DNA of 64,000 bases. Origin: Paracoccaceae bacterium. GTDB lineage: Bacteria > Pseudomonadota > Alphaproteobacteria > Rhodobacterales > Rhodobacteraceae. The notes under the pieces were generated by a model. It was not told the DNA's origin. It did no database searches and saw only the letters and a list, made by a program, of their open reading frames with translations. Made by a program: the position numbers and the translations under genes. Below, in pieces: positions 55,496 through 64,000 of this stretch. Location of the stretch: assembly GCA_016778765.1 (NCBI GenBank), contig JADHOV010000002.1, positions 1 through 64,000 of the forward strand, written 5' to 3'. The number at the start of each line of letters is the position of its first letter. The stretch's first letter is position 1.

Positions 55496-56482
55496 ATGGC
55501 CGAAGAACACGATCGTTCGATGATGGAAAACCTCTATTGGTGGGGAATTCCAACGATGTTTAGATGTCCTAACCTGCCTGCTGAGGGGCAAGATATTGCC
55601 TTGGTGGGTGTGCCCCATTCCACTGGAAACGGTACCACCGAACGCGATCAGCATTTGGGCCCGCGTGCGGTGCGCAATGTCTCGGCCGTGGCGCGGCGCG
55701 TGCATTCTGCTTTTGAAATTGATCCTTGGACTGCGGCGAAAATCGCTGATATAGGCGATGTGCCTTTTCCGCGGGCCAATGATAACGAAGATTGTATCGA
55801 GCGGATTACAGCATTTTATCAAAATATTGCAAAAGCTGGCGCGCGGCCTGTCTCAATTGGCGGCGATCATTCGATCACTGGGGGCATTGTGCAGGCGCTT
55901 GGCGGCAGTGAGTTGGCGGGCGGGCAGCCGGTCAGCTTTTTGCATTTGGATGCGCATACGGATGTATTCACTAAGGTGGATCATTTCTTGGGCGCGCAGA
56001 AATCGGCCGCGCATTGGGGGGCTTACTTGGCGGATCAGGGCAAAGTGGACCCAAGCCGATCGATGCAGATCGGGCTGCGCGGGCATCCGCGTACGCTTGA
56101 TTGGCTGCAACCCTCTTATGAATATGGATATAATATCGTGACCATGCGCGAATTTCGTGCGCGGGGCCTGCAAGATGTTGTGGCGCAAACGCGCAATATC
56201 TTGAGGGACCGACCGGTCTATATTACATTTGATCTAGACTGCTTGGATCCGACCATTGCGCCTGGAGTGTCAAATATTGAAGCCAGCGAAAAGGGCTTTG
56301 ACATTGATGAGGCGATGGGGCTTTTGCGCGCCGCCCGGGGGTTAAACATTATTGGCGGCGATGTTGTCTGCATGATGCCAACCAAAGACAACCCGAATAA
56401 TATTACAGCGCTTACGGCATCCGCTGTGATGTTTGAAATGATTTCAATGATCGCTGAAAATATAAGTAGGAGCGCAGCATGA
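55496..56482 (+). CDS. arginase/agmatinase-family ureohydrolase, divergent loop
   Basis: 328 residues. All six binuclear metal ligands are visible: H125 (GGDHS), D152, H154, D156 (LDAHTDV), D246 and D248 (FDLDCLDP). After the last ligands the usual GTGTPE segment, part of the active-site loop, is replaced by GVSNIEASEKG (residues 257-267). So metal chemistry is kept while guanidino recognition is probably altered. AAAAGGCGGGG precedes the ATG. It overlaps the next paralogue by four bases (ATGA). Confidence 0.87.
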   Translation: MAEEHDRSMMENLYWWGIPTMFRCPNLPAEGQDIALVGVPHSTGNGTTERDQHLGPRAVRNVSAVARRVHSAFEIDPWTAAKIADIGDVPFPRANDNEDCIERITAFYQNIAKAGARPVSIGGDHSITGGIVQALGGSELAGGQPVSFLHLDAHTDVFTKVDHFLGAQKSAAHWGAYLADQGKVDPSRSMQIGLRGHPRTLDWLQPSYEYGYNIVTMREFRARGLQDVVAQTRNILRDRPVYITFDLDCLDPTIAPGVSNIEASEKGFDIDEAMGLLRAARGLNIIGGDVVCMMPTKDNPNNITALTASAVMFEMISMIAENISRSAA

Positions 56483-57453
56483 CGCAGCAGCCAGATCCAT
56501 TTTTTCAACCGGTTTCCGCCATGGAACTGGCCCGGTTTGCCGGGGTTCCAACCTTTATGCGATTGCCAGAATTGAGCCCGGATCACGCTCGGTTTTCAGA
56601 TGTGGATCTGGGTATATTGGGTGTGCCTTGGGATGGGGGCACAACGAATAGGCCGGGAGCGCGCCACGGTCCGCGCCAGTTGCGGGACCTGTCAACCATG
56701 ATCCGCGCTATGAACCCTGTCACGGGGGTTGCGCCTTTCGCCAGCGTTAATTGCGCCGATATGGGAGATGTGCCACCCAACCCGGTTGATATTCAAGACA
56801 GCCTGAACCGAGTGGCTGATTTTGTAAGCGCCATGACAGTTCAAAACATCGTGCCCATGACGGCCGGAGGTGATCATCTGGTCACCCTGCCAATTTTGCG
56901 TGCTTTGGCAAAAACCGCGCCTCTAGGGCTGATCCAATTTGATAGCCACACAGATCTGTTCGACAGTTATTTTGGCGGCCAGAAATTTACCCATGGCACG
57001 CCATTTCGCCGCGCAATCGAAGAGGGTTTGGTTGACCCAACGCGATTTGTGCAAGTGGGAATTCGCGGCACCGCGTATAATCTAGAGGATGTTGAATGGG
57101 GTCTTGCGCAAGGCATTCGGATCATTCGGGTTGAAGAATTATTCGAAAGAGGAATTGCCCATGTGATGGCAGAAGTGCGGGAAATCGTGGGCAAACAGCC
57201 TACCTATTGCACTTATGATATTGATTTTGTTGACCCAACATTTGCGCCAGGCACTGGCACACCTGAAATTGGCGGCCCGAACAGCTTTCAAGCCCAACAG
57301 GTGATCCGCGAGCTTGCCGGCGTTAATTTAATTGGCGCTGACCTTGTTGAAGTCTCGCCACCTTTGGACGCTGCGGGCGGCACTGCTTGGCTGGGGGTTT
57401 CTTTGATGTTTGAGTTGATCTGCATGCTGGCAAAATCTATCCAAGCCAGATAG
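56479..57453 (+). CDS. arginase/agmatinase-family ureohydrolase, canonical
   Basis: 324 residues. Metal ligands H133 (AGGDHL), D155, H157, D159 (FDSHTDL), D247 and D249 (YDIDFVDP), and the standard GTGTPEIGG loop (258-266). The first 30 residues (PFFQPVSAMELARFAGVPTF) resemble the N terminus of its upstream partner, so the pair arose by duplication or works as a heteromer. Related enzymes hydrolyse agmatine, guanidinobutyrate, guanidinopropionate, proclavaminate or guanidine. Last gene of the unit that begins at ALDH. Confidence 0.9.
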   Translation: MTQQPDPFFQPVSAMELARFAGVPTFMRLPELSPDHARFSDVDLGILGVPWDGGTTNRPGARHGPRQLRDLSTMIRAMNPVTGVAPFASVNCADMGDVPPNPVDIQDSLNRVADFVSAMTVQNIVPMTAGGDHLVTLPILRALAKTAPLGLIQFDSHTDLFDSYFGGQKFTHGTPFRRAIEEGLVDPTRFVQVGIRGTAYNLEDVEWGLAQGIRIIRVEELFERGIAHVMAEVREIVGKQPTYCTYDIDFVDPTFAPGTGTPEIGGPNSFQAQQVIRELAGVNLIGADLVEVSPPLDAAGGTAWLGVSLMFELICMLAKSIQAR

Positions 57454-57723
57454 TGCTTTTCTGCCGCGTCGCAGGTATTCAGCTCCTTGTGCTGAGGATG
57501 TTTCATGCCCTTTATAAGCTCTTTCAAAGCCTCCTCTGAAGCTTTTTAACCCTCTTCGGTTTGCAGCGATTAAATAATCAAAGCAATTTGACCAATCCTA
57601 GGGCGTAGCCGCTGGGTAGGCAATCACGCAGCGCGCGTTCTTCTCAGAAGCGCATAAGGATTGCTGATGCGATATTGGCGATATGGTGGAAGTTTAAACC
57701 CGCCGCATAGGCTGGATCATGGT

Positions 57724-58485
57724 TTATTTCGCGGTATAGCCACCATCGACCATGAGAACCTGCCCCGTCACATAGGCAGAGGCCCGTGAGCATAGAAACA
57801 AAAGAGGACCGTCTATGTCTGACAAATCTCCATTACGGCCTATGCAGGTTTGGACGGCATTGCGAGCAGCGCGCTCTGCATCCGCAAAAACCGGCCCCGT
57901 AAGCTCGGTTGGAAAGAATCCGGGCCCAATCGCATTGGTGTTAATCCCGAAGCCCGACCAAGCTTCTGCCATCGCGCGCGTCAATTGTGCAATGCCGGCT
58001 TTCGAAGCGCCGTAGCTGACACCGCCGGGAAATGCGCGCGCGGTTTGAAGCGATGCGAAATTTACAATCCGACCCCAGCCTTTGGCTTTCATATTCGGCA
58101 CAAGCGCCTGACTTAGAAAAAACGGTGTGGCAAGATTGAGGTTGAGCGTTATATCCCAGCCTTCATCGGTTACGCTATCAGCGGATTCGCGAGTGTTTAT
58201 TCCAGCTGCATGAACTATAATATCGGGCGCGCCAAATGGAATGGCGATTTGAGCGGCGATTTCCTTTATCTGGCTACGCTCAGAAAGGTCAGCGGACAGG
58301 GTGGCGGCTTTGGGTCCGATACGCTCGGCCCAATCTGAAAGCGCTTCAGCGCGCCGCGCCACGCCAATAACCTGCGCGCCAGCAGCGGCCAAAGCGGAGG
58401 CTGCCTGTTTTCCGAGGCCAGAACTGGCCCCGGTGACGCAGGCAATGCGCCCAGACAAATCAAAAAGCGTGTTCGGATCAGACAT
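57724..58485 (-). CDS. short-chain dehydrogenase/reductase
   Basis: 253-residue classical SDR. TGASSGLG at 18-25, catalytic S145, Y158, K162 (YGASK). Convergent with the ureohydrolase genes. Its ATG lies inside the end of the short histidinol-dehydrogenase-type fragment (stop TGA overlaps ATGTCTGA), suggesting that it was once the second gene of an operon behind an intact dehydrogenase. Substrate unresolved, perhaps a hydroxyacid or sugar. Confidence 0.9.
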   Translation of the reverse strand: MSDPNTLFDLSGRIACVTGASSGLGKQAASALAAAGAQVIGVARRAEALSDWAERIGPKAATLSADLSERSQIKEIAAQIAIPFGAPDIIVHAAGINTRESADSVTDEGWDITLNLNLATPFFLSQALVPNMKAKGWGRIVNFASLQTARAFPGGVSYGASKAGIAQLTRAMAEAWSGFGINTNAIGPGFFPTELTGPVFADAERAARNAVQTCIGRNGDLSDIDGPLLFLCSRASAYVTGQVLMVDGGYTAK

Positions 58486-58660
58486 TCGCGCTCAGATCAA
58501 AGTTTTCCCATGGAAAATATTTGGCATTCCGCAGGTCAACAGCATGGGTGTGACCTTCCATACATTCTAGCCGAGAAATTCGCGCTATGGCTTGCGCAAC
58601 ACTTTTCGAGCCCCCGTGCGCGGCCTGCTGCCACGTGACGATTTTCATATATTTATGCAC
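58478..58660 (-). pseudogene. C-terminal remnant of a histidinol-dehydrogenase-type gene
   Basis: 60 codons that resemble the C-terminal end of HisD-like proteins of the type used for sulfopropanediol or similar polyols: KYMKIVTWQQAAHGGSKSVA, then RISRLECMEGHTHAVDLRNAK. About 370 N-terminal residues are missing. A GGAGG stands six bases before the GTG, so the stub may still be translated, coupled to the SDR gene it overlaps. Family assignment is from the ISRLExMEGH pattern. Confidence 0.6.
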
Positions 58661-58943
58661 CGATAATCCTCCATTAAAAGCGGCCTTGCTCGATGATAGC
58701 AGCGCATAATTGCTGCCTCAGACGTTATCGCCACAAGAGACGGTTGTGTCTAGCCCCCTTTGCGGTTTTAGCGGGTTTAAGCAGCCACGACTAAAAAGCT
58801 TGTGGTTAAAGAATATGCCGGGTGCGCCGTGCCTTTGGTGCGGGTCGACGCGTTTAGTGCATTTTTGTTTGATCGATAAAACAACTTGTAAATCGGCCCC
58901 GACACCCCCTAGTTTTAATAGACTAAATTGGAGGTCTTTTTTC

Positions 58944-61034
58944 TTGGCGCAGCATTCAGTTCGTTTGGGTGTAGATATTGGTGGAACTTTTACAGATGTG
59001 GTGCTGGAGGTTGGCACCGCTGTGTTTTCCGCCAAGATTTTAACCACCTATACAGCACCTGAAGAGGCAATTATAGCAGGCCTCCAGCAAGTTTGTGACA
59101 AAGCAGGCGTTGCGCCTGTCCAAATTGAGCAGGTCATTCACGGCACGACTTTGGCAACCAATGCGTTGATTGAGCGGCGAGGTGCAAAAACGGCTTTGAT
59201 TACGAGCGAAGGGTTTCGAGACGTGATTGAAATGCGCACGGAATCACGGTTTGAGCAATATGATTTAAATCTGATTTTGCCCGAGCCGCTTTTGCCGCGC
59301 CAAAGGCGCTACACGGTTCCGGGCCGGATGGATGCCAATGGGGCTGAAATTATGGCTCTTAGCCGCGCCGATATAGAACCGGTTATCGCCCAAATTGCGG
59401 CGGCAGGGTATGAGAGCGTTGCGGTGGGATTGATCCATTCTTATTTGAACGATCGCCATGAAAAAATGGTGGCTGAGCTATTATCAGAGCGTTTGCCGCA
59501 TGTGATGGTTTCACTCTCCTCTGAGGTGTCGCCACAGATGCGCGAATATGAGCGGTTCAATACTGTGGTTGCGAATGCATATATCAAACCTTTGATGAAA
59601 TCATATTTAGATCGCTTAAGGGATCGGTTGCGGTCTGAATCGGTGGAATGTGACGTTTTTCTGATGCATTCTGGGGGCGGTATCATTTCGCTTGAAAGCG
59701 CTGCTGAATTTCCTGTGCGCCTGGTGGAGTCGGGCCCTGCAGGGGGCGCGGTTTTTGCGGCCCATATCGCGGCGCGCCACGGATTAAAAAATGTTATATC
59801 TTTCGATATGGGTGGCACCACCGCCAAAATTTGTTTGATCAAAGACCAAACGCCCAAAACCAGCCGGGTTTTTGAAGTTGCGAGAAGCTACCGATTTAAA
59901 AAAGGATCGGGCATGCCGATTTCGATACCGGTCATTGATATGGTTGAAATCGGTGCCGGGGGGGGATCGCTGGCGCATGTTGATGCGCTGCGTCAAATCC
60001 GGGTTGGGCCGCAAAGCGCTGGCTCTGAGCCGGGGCCGGCATGTTTTGGCAAAGGCGGAGAAAAGCCGGCCGTTACCGATGCGGACCTGCTTTTGGGCAA
60101 GCTGGATCCAGACCGCTTTGCTGGCGGATCTTTACCGCTTGATGGCGCAGAGGCGCAAAAGGTAATGGGCAATGTTTTGGGCGCACCTTTAAATATGCCC
60201 GCGATCACTGCGGCGTTTGGGTTGGCTGAAGTGGTTGATGAAAATATGGCGAATGCGGCGCGGGTACACGCGGTGGAAACGGGCGAAGATCTCTCTGGCT
60301 ATACGATGATCGCTTTTGGCGGGGCTGCACCTTTGCACGCGGGTCGTCTTTGCGAAAAACTGGGCATTCGCCGGGCCTTGGTGCCGCCGGGCGCGGGGGT
60401 TGGCTCGGCAATTGGGTTTTTACGCGCGCCCTTCAGCTTTGAAGCAACGCGCTCTGTCTATATGAAGCTTGCGCAGTTTGACTCCCAAAGAATCAAAACG
60501 CTGTTGGATGAATTGCAAATGGAGGCGGCTGGATTTGTTGCCCGCTGTACCTCTGACAGCCCGATCGTTTTGGAATTTAAAGCCTATATGCGTTACTCAG
60601 GCCAAGGTTGGGAAATTCCGATTGGTTTAGACGCGGATTGCGCTAAGGCGCCTGACGCAGCCGTTTTTGAGAGCCGCTTTACCGATGAATATGCCAAATT
60701 ATTTGGGCGCCCAGTCGCCGGGCTGGATATTGAAGTGACGGTTTGGTCGGTGAACGCGGCCACGGCGCCTGATGCCGTGGCGCGGGTGCCGGAAAGTGCC
60801 GCGCGCATTCACGCGATAGCCCCTACAAGCCGCAGTCTTTTTGAACCCGCGGTGGAAGTGTTTGTGGAAGCGGCGGAAATACCGCGTGCTCATTTGCGCT
60901 GCGAAGATATGATTGCTGGGCCCGCCGCAATAACCGAAGATGAAACAACGATTATTGTGCCCTCAAGCTGCGTTGCCACATGCCTAGCAGATGGCTGTAT
61001 CGATCTGCGTTTGAAAGGAGCCAGCGATGCTTAA
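58944..61034 (+). CDS. hyuA: hydantoinase/oxoprolinase subunit A
   Basis: 696 residues. The N-terminal ASKHA-type ATPase motif is VRLGVDIGGTFTDVVL, followed by HGTTLATNALIERRGAKTALITS and the second phosphate loop SFDMGGTTAKICLI. Then EIGAGGGSLAHVD and a C-terminal subunit region. HyuA with HyuB makes ATP-dependent N-methylhydantoinase, 5-oxoprolinase or acetophenone carboxylase-like complexes. The frame extends 78 codons upstream to 58710, but that part has no domain; the TTG at 58944 has GGAGG eight bases upstream and begins at the family N terminus. It overlaps hyuB by eight bases. Confidence 0.92.
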   Translation: MAQHSVRLGVDIGGTFTDVVLEVGTAVFSAKILTTYTAPEEAIIAGLQQVCDKAGVAPVQIEQVIHGTTLATNALIERRGAKTALITSEGFRDVIEMRTESRFEQYDLNLILPEPLLPRQRRYTVPGRMDANGAEIMALSRADIEPVIAQIAAAGYESVAVGLIHSYLNDRHEKMVAELLSERLPHVMVSLSSEVSPQMREYERFNTVVANAYIKPLMKSYLDRLRDRLRSESVECDVFLMHSGGGIISLESAAEFPVRLVESGPAGGAVFAAHIAARHGLKNVISFDMGGTTAKICLIKDQTPKTSRVFEVARSYRFKKGSGMPISIPVIDMVEIGAGGGSLAHVDALRQIRVGPQSAGSEPGPACFGKGGEKPAVTDADLLLGKLDPDRFAGGSLPLDGAEAQKVMGNVLGAPLNMPAITAAFGLAEVVDENMANAARVHAVETGEDLSGYTMIAFGGAAPLHAGRLCEKLGIRRALVPPGAGVGSAIGFLRAPFSFEATRSVYMKLAQFDSQRIKTLLDELQMEAAGFVARCTSDSPIVLEFKAYMRYSGQGWEIPIGLDADCAKAPDAAVFESRFTDEYAKLFGRPVAGLDIEVTVWSVNAATAPDAVARVPESAARIHAIAPTSRSLFEPAVEVFVEAAEIPRAHLRCEDMIAGPAAITEDETTIIVPSSCVATCLADGCIDLRLKGASDA

Positions 61035-62730
61035 ATCTGATGTGGCCTATCAAATTATGTGGAACCGTTTGATTTCGGTCGTTGAAGAGCAAGCGCAAGC
61101 GCTTATACGCACCGCTTTTTCAACCTCTGTGCGCGAGGCGGGGGATTTGTCGGCCGGGGTCTATGATCAGCACGGGCGGATGCTTGCCCAAGCGGTGACG
61201 GGCACGCCGGGGCATGTCAATGCAATGGCAGATGCCGTGGCGCATTTTATACGGCGTATCGGGCCGGATAATATTTATGAAGGCGATATCTATATTACCA
61301 ATGACCCATGGGAGGGTACGGGCCATCTGCATGATATAACCATGGTATCACCTTCTTTTTTAAGCGGAAATTTGGTGGGTTTTTTCGCCTGTACAGCCCA
61401 TGTTGTTGATATTGGTGGGCGAGGGTTCGGTGCAGACGCTGCCAGCGTTTACGAAGAAGGCCTCTACCTGCCGATACTCAAATTTGCCGAGAGAGGCGTT
61501 ATTGATCAAACGCTGATACGCATTATTCGTGGAAACGTACGGCAACCGGATCAGTTGATTGGTGATATCTATGCTTTGGCAAGCTGTAATGAAATTGGGC
61601 ATCGCCGCTTGGTCGATATGATGCAGGAATTTGATCTTACGGATCTGACGGGCATCGCACAATTTATCCTTGATCATTCGCGCCGCGCAACGCTTGAGGC
61701 GATTGCCGCGCTGCCGCGCCAGACGGCGCAGGGTGCCCTAACGATCGATGGCTTTGATACTCCAATAACGATAAAGGCCAAGATTACCATTCAAGAAGAT
61801 CGCATTGTCACCGATTTTGCAGGAAGCTCGCCGGTCGATAAAAAAGGCATTAATTGCCCCCTTGTTTATACAAAAGCCTACGCCTGTTATGCGCTGAAAG
61901 TCGCGATTGCGCCCGAGATTCCGAATAATGCAGCATCGCTTGCGCCGTTTGAGGTGCGGGCAACTGAAAACTCGATCGTGCACGCGGCGCATCCAGCGCC
62001 CGTAGCCTTGCGCCATATTATTGGTCATTTTGTGCCTGATGCTGTGTTTAATGCATTTGATCAGATTGTGCCGGGCGTGGTGCCAGCCGAAGGGGCGGGG
62101 TGTTTGTGCAATTTTCAGATGTCATTGCGCGCGCGCCCCGATCTTGACGCTGAAGCGGGTAGGGCGCGGTTTGAGGTTCTGACGTTCAATTCGGGTGGTT
62201 CGGGCGCGCGCCCCAATCATGATGGATTGAATGCTACAGCCTTTCCCTCTGGTGTGATGACAATGCCCGTTGAGTCCACAGAACATGCGGGCCCAGTGAT
62301 CATTTGGCGTAAAGAGCTGCGGCCCGATTCCGGCGGTGCGGGCAAACACCGCGGTGGCTTGGGGCAATATATGGAAGTGGGCGCGCGCAACGGGTATGAG
62401 TTTGACCTTCAGGCCATGCTGGATCGGGTAAACCACCCTGCCTTAGGCAGACGGGGGGCTGCAGCGGGTGCAAAAACCAGCATTGCTCAGGATGATGGCG
62501 CTGTTATGCAGGGAAAAGGCAAGCAATTTGTGGCCCATGATCGGCGCGTATTGATGGCATTTCCGGGCGGTGGTGGCTATGGCGATCCGAAAGATCGCCC
62601 GCGTGCTTTGGTGAAAAGAGATCTTGCGCGTGGCTATATTTCAGCGTCAAGTGCAGAAACGCTTTATGGCTTGAGCAAGGCGGATATCGCCGCTGTCAAA
62701 GCCTTGGTGCAGGAAGGCAAAGAGCCATGA
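61027..62730 (+). CDS. hyuB: hydantoinase/oxoprolinase subunit B
   Basis: 567-residue partner of HyuA. Characteristic runs: SVREAGDLSAGVYDQHGRMLAQA, GDIYITNDPWEGTGHLHDIT, FACTAHVVDIGGRGFGADA, TDFAGSSPVDKKGINCP, NSGGSGARPNHDGLNATAFPSG and PDSGGAGKHRGGLGQ. The A-B complex opens cyclic amides such as N-methylhydantoin or 5-oxoproline with ATP. AAAGGAG precedes the ATG inside hyuA. It ends in a four-base overlap with the FAD oxidoreductase, so all three are one operon. Confidence 0.93.
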   Translation: MLKSDVAYQIMWNRLISVVEEQAQALIRTAFSTSVREAGDLSAGVYDQHGRMLAQAVTGTPGHVNAMADAVAHFIRRIGPDNIYEGDIYITNDPWEGTGHLHDITMVSPSFLSGNLVGFFACTAHVVDIGGRGFGADAASVYEEGLYLPILKFAERGVIDQTLIRIIRGNVRQPDQLIGDIYALASCNEIGHRRLVDMMQEFDLTDLTGIAQFILDHSRRATLEAIAALPRQTAQGALTIDGFDTPITIKAKITIQEDRIVTDFAGSSPVDKKGINCPLVYTKAYACYALKVAIAPEIPNNAASLAPFEVRATENSIVHAAHPAPVALRHIIGHFVPDAVFNAFDQIVPGVVPAEGAGCLCNFQMSLRARPDLDAEAGRARFEVLTFNSGGSGARPNHDGLNATAFPSGVMTMPVESTEHAGPVIIWRKELRPDSGGAGKHRGGLGQYMEVGARNGYEFDLQAMLDRVNHPALGRRGAAAGAKTSIAQDDGAVMQGKGKQFVAHDRRVLMAFPGGGGYGDPKDRPRALVKRDLARGYISASSAETLYGLSKADIAAVKALVQEGKEP

Positions 62731-63941
62731 ACACGCTGCATCCACCCCAAAACGTAACCTATGATATTGTAATCGTAGGTGGGGCTATTATGGGCGCTTC
62801 CGCGGCATGGTTTTTGTCGGATGACGCCGATTTCACGGGTTCGGTTTTGGTAGTCGAAAAAGATACAAGCTATGAGTTTTCATCCACGATGAAGAGTAAT
62901 TCTTGCATTCGTCAGCAATTTTCAAGCCCGCTCAACGTGCGTATTTCCCAATTCGGTGCAGATTTTATTCAAAACCTGCCCAGTTACATGAAGGGCGATC
63001 CGCGCGCTCCAAAGTTAAAGATCAACAGCTTTGGCTATCTATATTTGGCGAATACCCTTTCCGGCGCTGCTGTTTTGCGCGAAAATCAAGCGGTTCAAAT
63101 TGCCTGCGGTGCGGCAACGCAGCTTATGACGCCCGCGCAGATTAAAGCAGCTTATCCCTTTTACAAACTCGATGATATTGTTCTGGGTTCCATCAATCTT
63201 ATCGATGAAGGCTATTGGGATGGTGTTGCGGTGTTTGATTGCTGGCGCAGATCGGCGCGCGATCGGGGCGTTGAATTTATTCAAAACGAAGTGGTCGGGA
63301 TGAGCAAAAATGCAGCAGGCACCCGCGTAGAGAGCGTGACGTTAAAAACCGGTGAGGTGATATCATGCGGGCAAGTGTTGAACGCATCCGGGCCCCGCGC
63401 GATAGAAACCGCAAAAATGGCTGGGGCGCAGATTCCCGTGGAACCGCGCAAAAGATATAGTTGGATATTTTCAGCGCAAAAACCTTTGGATCAACCGCTG
63501 CCGCTGACTATCGATCCCTCTGGGGTTCATATGCGCGATAATGGCGGGGGAACCTATCTTTGCGGTGGGCGTTCATTTCATGATCAAGCGGTAGAATATG
63601 ATGATTTTGACATGGATCATTCGCTTTGGGAGGCCCATATTTGGCCTATTTTAGCGGCGCGTATTCCCCAGTTTGATGCGATAAAAATTCAATCAGAATG
63701 GGCCGGGCATTACGCGTATAATTGCTTCGATCAGAATGCGATTATAGGGCCCCATACGGTTGTAGAAAATTTCTTTTTTATAAATGGGTTTTCTGGTCAC
63801 GGGTTGCAGCAATCTCCGGCGATGGGGCGGGCAATCGCTGAAATTATGGTCCATGGCGCCTATCAAACGCTTGATTTGACTGCTTTCGGATTTGACCGAT
63901 TTGCCGCGAACCGCCCAATTTTGGAAAAAGCTGTTATCTAA
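62727..63941 (+). CDS. FAD-dependent oxidoreductase (DAO/sarcosine-oxidase-like)
   Basis: 404 residues of the DAO family. The dinucleotide-binding site is DIVIVGGAIMGASAAWFL, with the downstream acidic residue in VLVVEKDTS. C-terminal YAYNCFDQNAIIGPHTVVEN and FINGFSGHGLQQSPAMGRAIAE are typical of sarcosine, glycine and N-methyl amino acid oxidases. Behind hyuAB this fits hydantoin opening followed by oxidation of an N-methyl amino acid, as in creatinine breakdown through N-methylhydantoin and sarcosine (inference only). It overlaps hyuB by four bases. The window ends 59 bases later. Confidence 0.91.
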   Translation: MNTLHPPQNVTYDIVIVGGAIMGASAAWFLSDDADFTGSVLVVEKDTSYEFSSTMKSNSCIRQQFSSPLNVRISQFGADFIQNLPSYMKGDPRAPKLKINSFGYLYLANTLSGAAVLRENQAVQIACGAATQLMTPAQIKAAYPFYKLDDIVLGSINLIDEGYWDGVAVFDCWRRSARDRGVEFIQNEVVGMSKNAAGTRVESVTLKTGEVISCGQVLNASGPRAIETAKMAGAQIPVEPRKRYSWIFSAQKPLDQPLPLTIDPSGVHMRDNGGGTYLCGGRSFHDQAVEYDDFDMDHSLWEAHIWPILAARIPQFDAIKIQSEWAGHYAYNCFDQNAIIGPHTVVENFFFINGFSGHGLQQSPAMGRAIAEIMVHGAYQTLDLTAFGFDRFAANRPILEKAVI

Positions 63942-64000
63942 TAAACCTGCGGTAAAGCGGGTTGCCAGGTTAGTTTACCAAACTTGTATTTTGTATTTTT

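Noticed and set aside
58710-58943. 78-residue N-terminal extension of HyuA
   Set aside because: No similarity to the family; GGAGG and a TTG start stand exactly at the family N terminus.
1-64000. CRISPR array, integrase-tRNA junction or toxin-antitoxin pair
   Set aside because: No regularly spaced repeats, integrase signature or toxin family was seen on reading; tRNA-Gly at the left edge shows no adjacent att duplication.

Overview
The window reads as a chromosome segment of a marine alphaproteobacterium, most likely a Rhodobacterales (Roseobacter-group) member of moderate GC content. The evidence is a GapR/DUF2312 protein, a 1150-residue pyruvate carboxylase, a DctPQM TRAP transporter, split YeeE/YedE proteins, a polar amino-acid permease with a lipobox-like N terminus, and several oligotroph-style uptake systems. 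I do not assign a genus.

Layout. 1-14 kb is housekeeping: tRNA-Gly, pyruvate carboxylase, an FMN alpha-hydroxyacid dehydrogenase, UvrD helicase, an SDR, a class III nucleotide cyclase fused to TolB-like and TPR regions, a DUF1737 protein, a 39-residue lipoprotein missing from ordinary gene calls, a persulfide/thiosulfate module (MBL hydrolase plus two YeeE halves) and GapR. 14-20 kb holds an orphan iron-type ABC permease and then a gene-poor stretch of small hypothetical proteins. 20-27 kb pairs a divergent polar amino-acid ABC transporter with a compact set of catabolic genes: creatininase family, AhpD-like, M29/NicX-like, Rieske oxygenase and a second AhpD-like protein. 28-34.6 kb has an HchA pseudogene, a di-haem peroxidase whose 5' end overlaps a divergent Sel1-repeat gene, and a TRAP transporter. 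34.6-42 kb is accessory: long gene-poor spacers, small proteins, an orphan phage-type lysis cassette with nested spanins, rpsU with a tiny overlapping upstream ORF, and an IS630 transposase relic. 42-48.6 kb has a sterol-desaturase-like hydroxylase, a quaternary-amine ABC transporter and an amidinotransferase-like enzyme.

49.4-64 kb is a dense plus-strand catabolic island. The first unit is ALDH, luciferase-like flavin monooxygenase, DUF1185, alpha/beta hydrolase, ThDP enzyme, a CMD-fold protein and two overlapping arginase/agmatinase-family genes. After a minus-strand SDR (with the C-terminal stub of a histidinol-dehydrogenase-type gene) comes hyuA-hyuB plus a DAO-type FAD oxidase. Together with the quaternary-amine transporter, the amidinotransferase-like enzyme and the creatininase-family gene, this suggests uptake and breakdown of small guanidino, amide or N-methylated nitrogen compounds. 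The substrate cannot be read from sequence. The best candidates for undescribed biology are the paired ureohydrolases (one lacks the usual GTGTPE loop), the creatininase/NicX-like/Rieske cluster, and the orphan spanin cassette.
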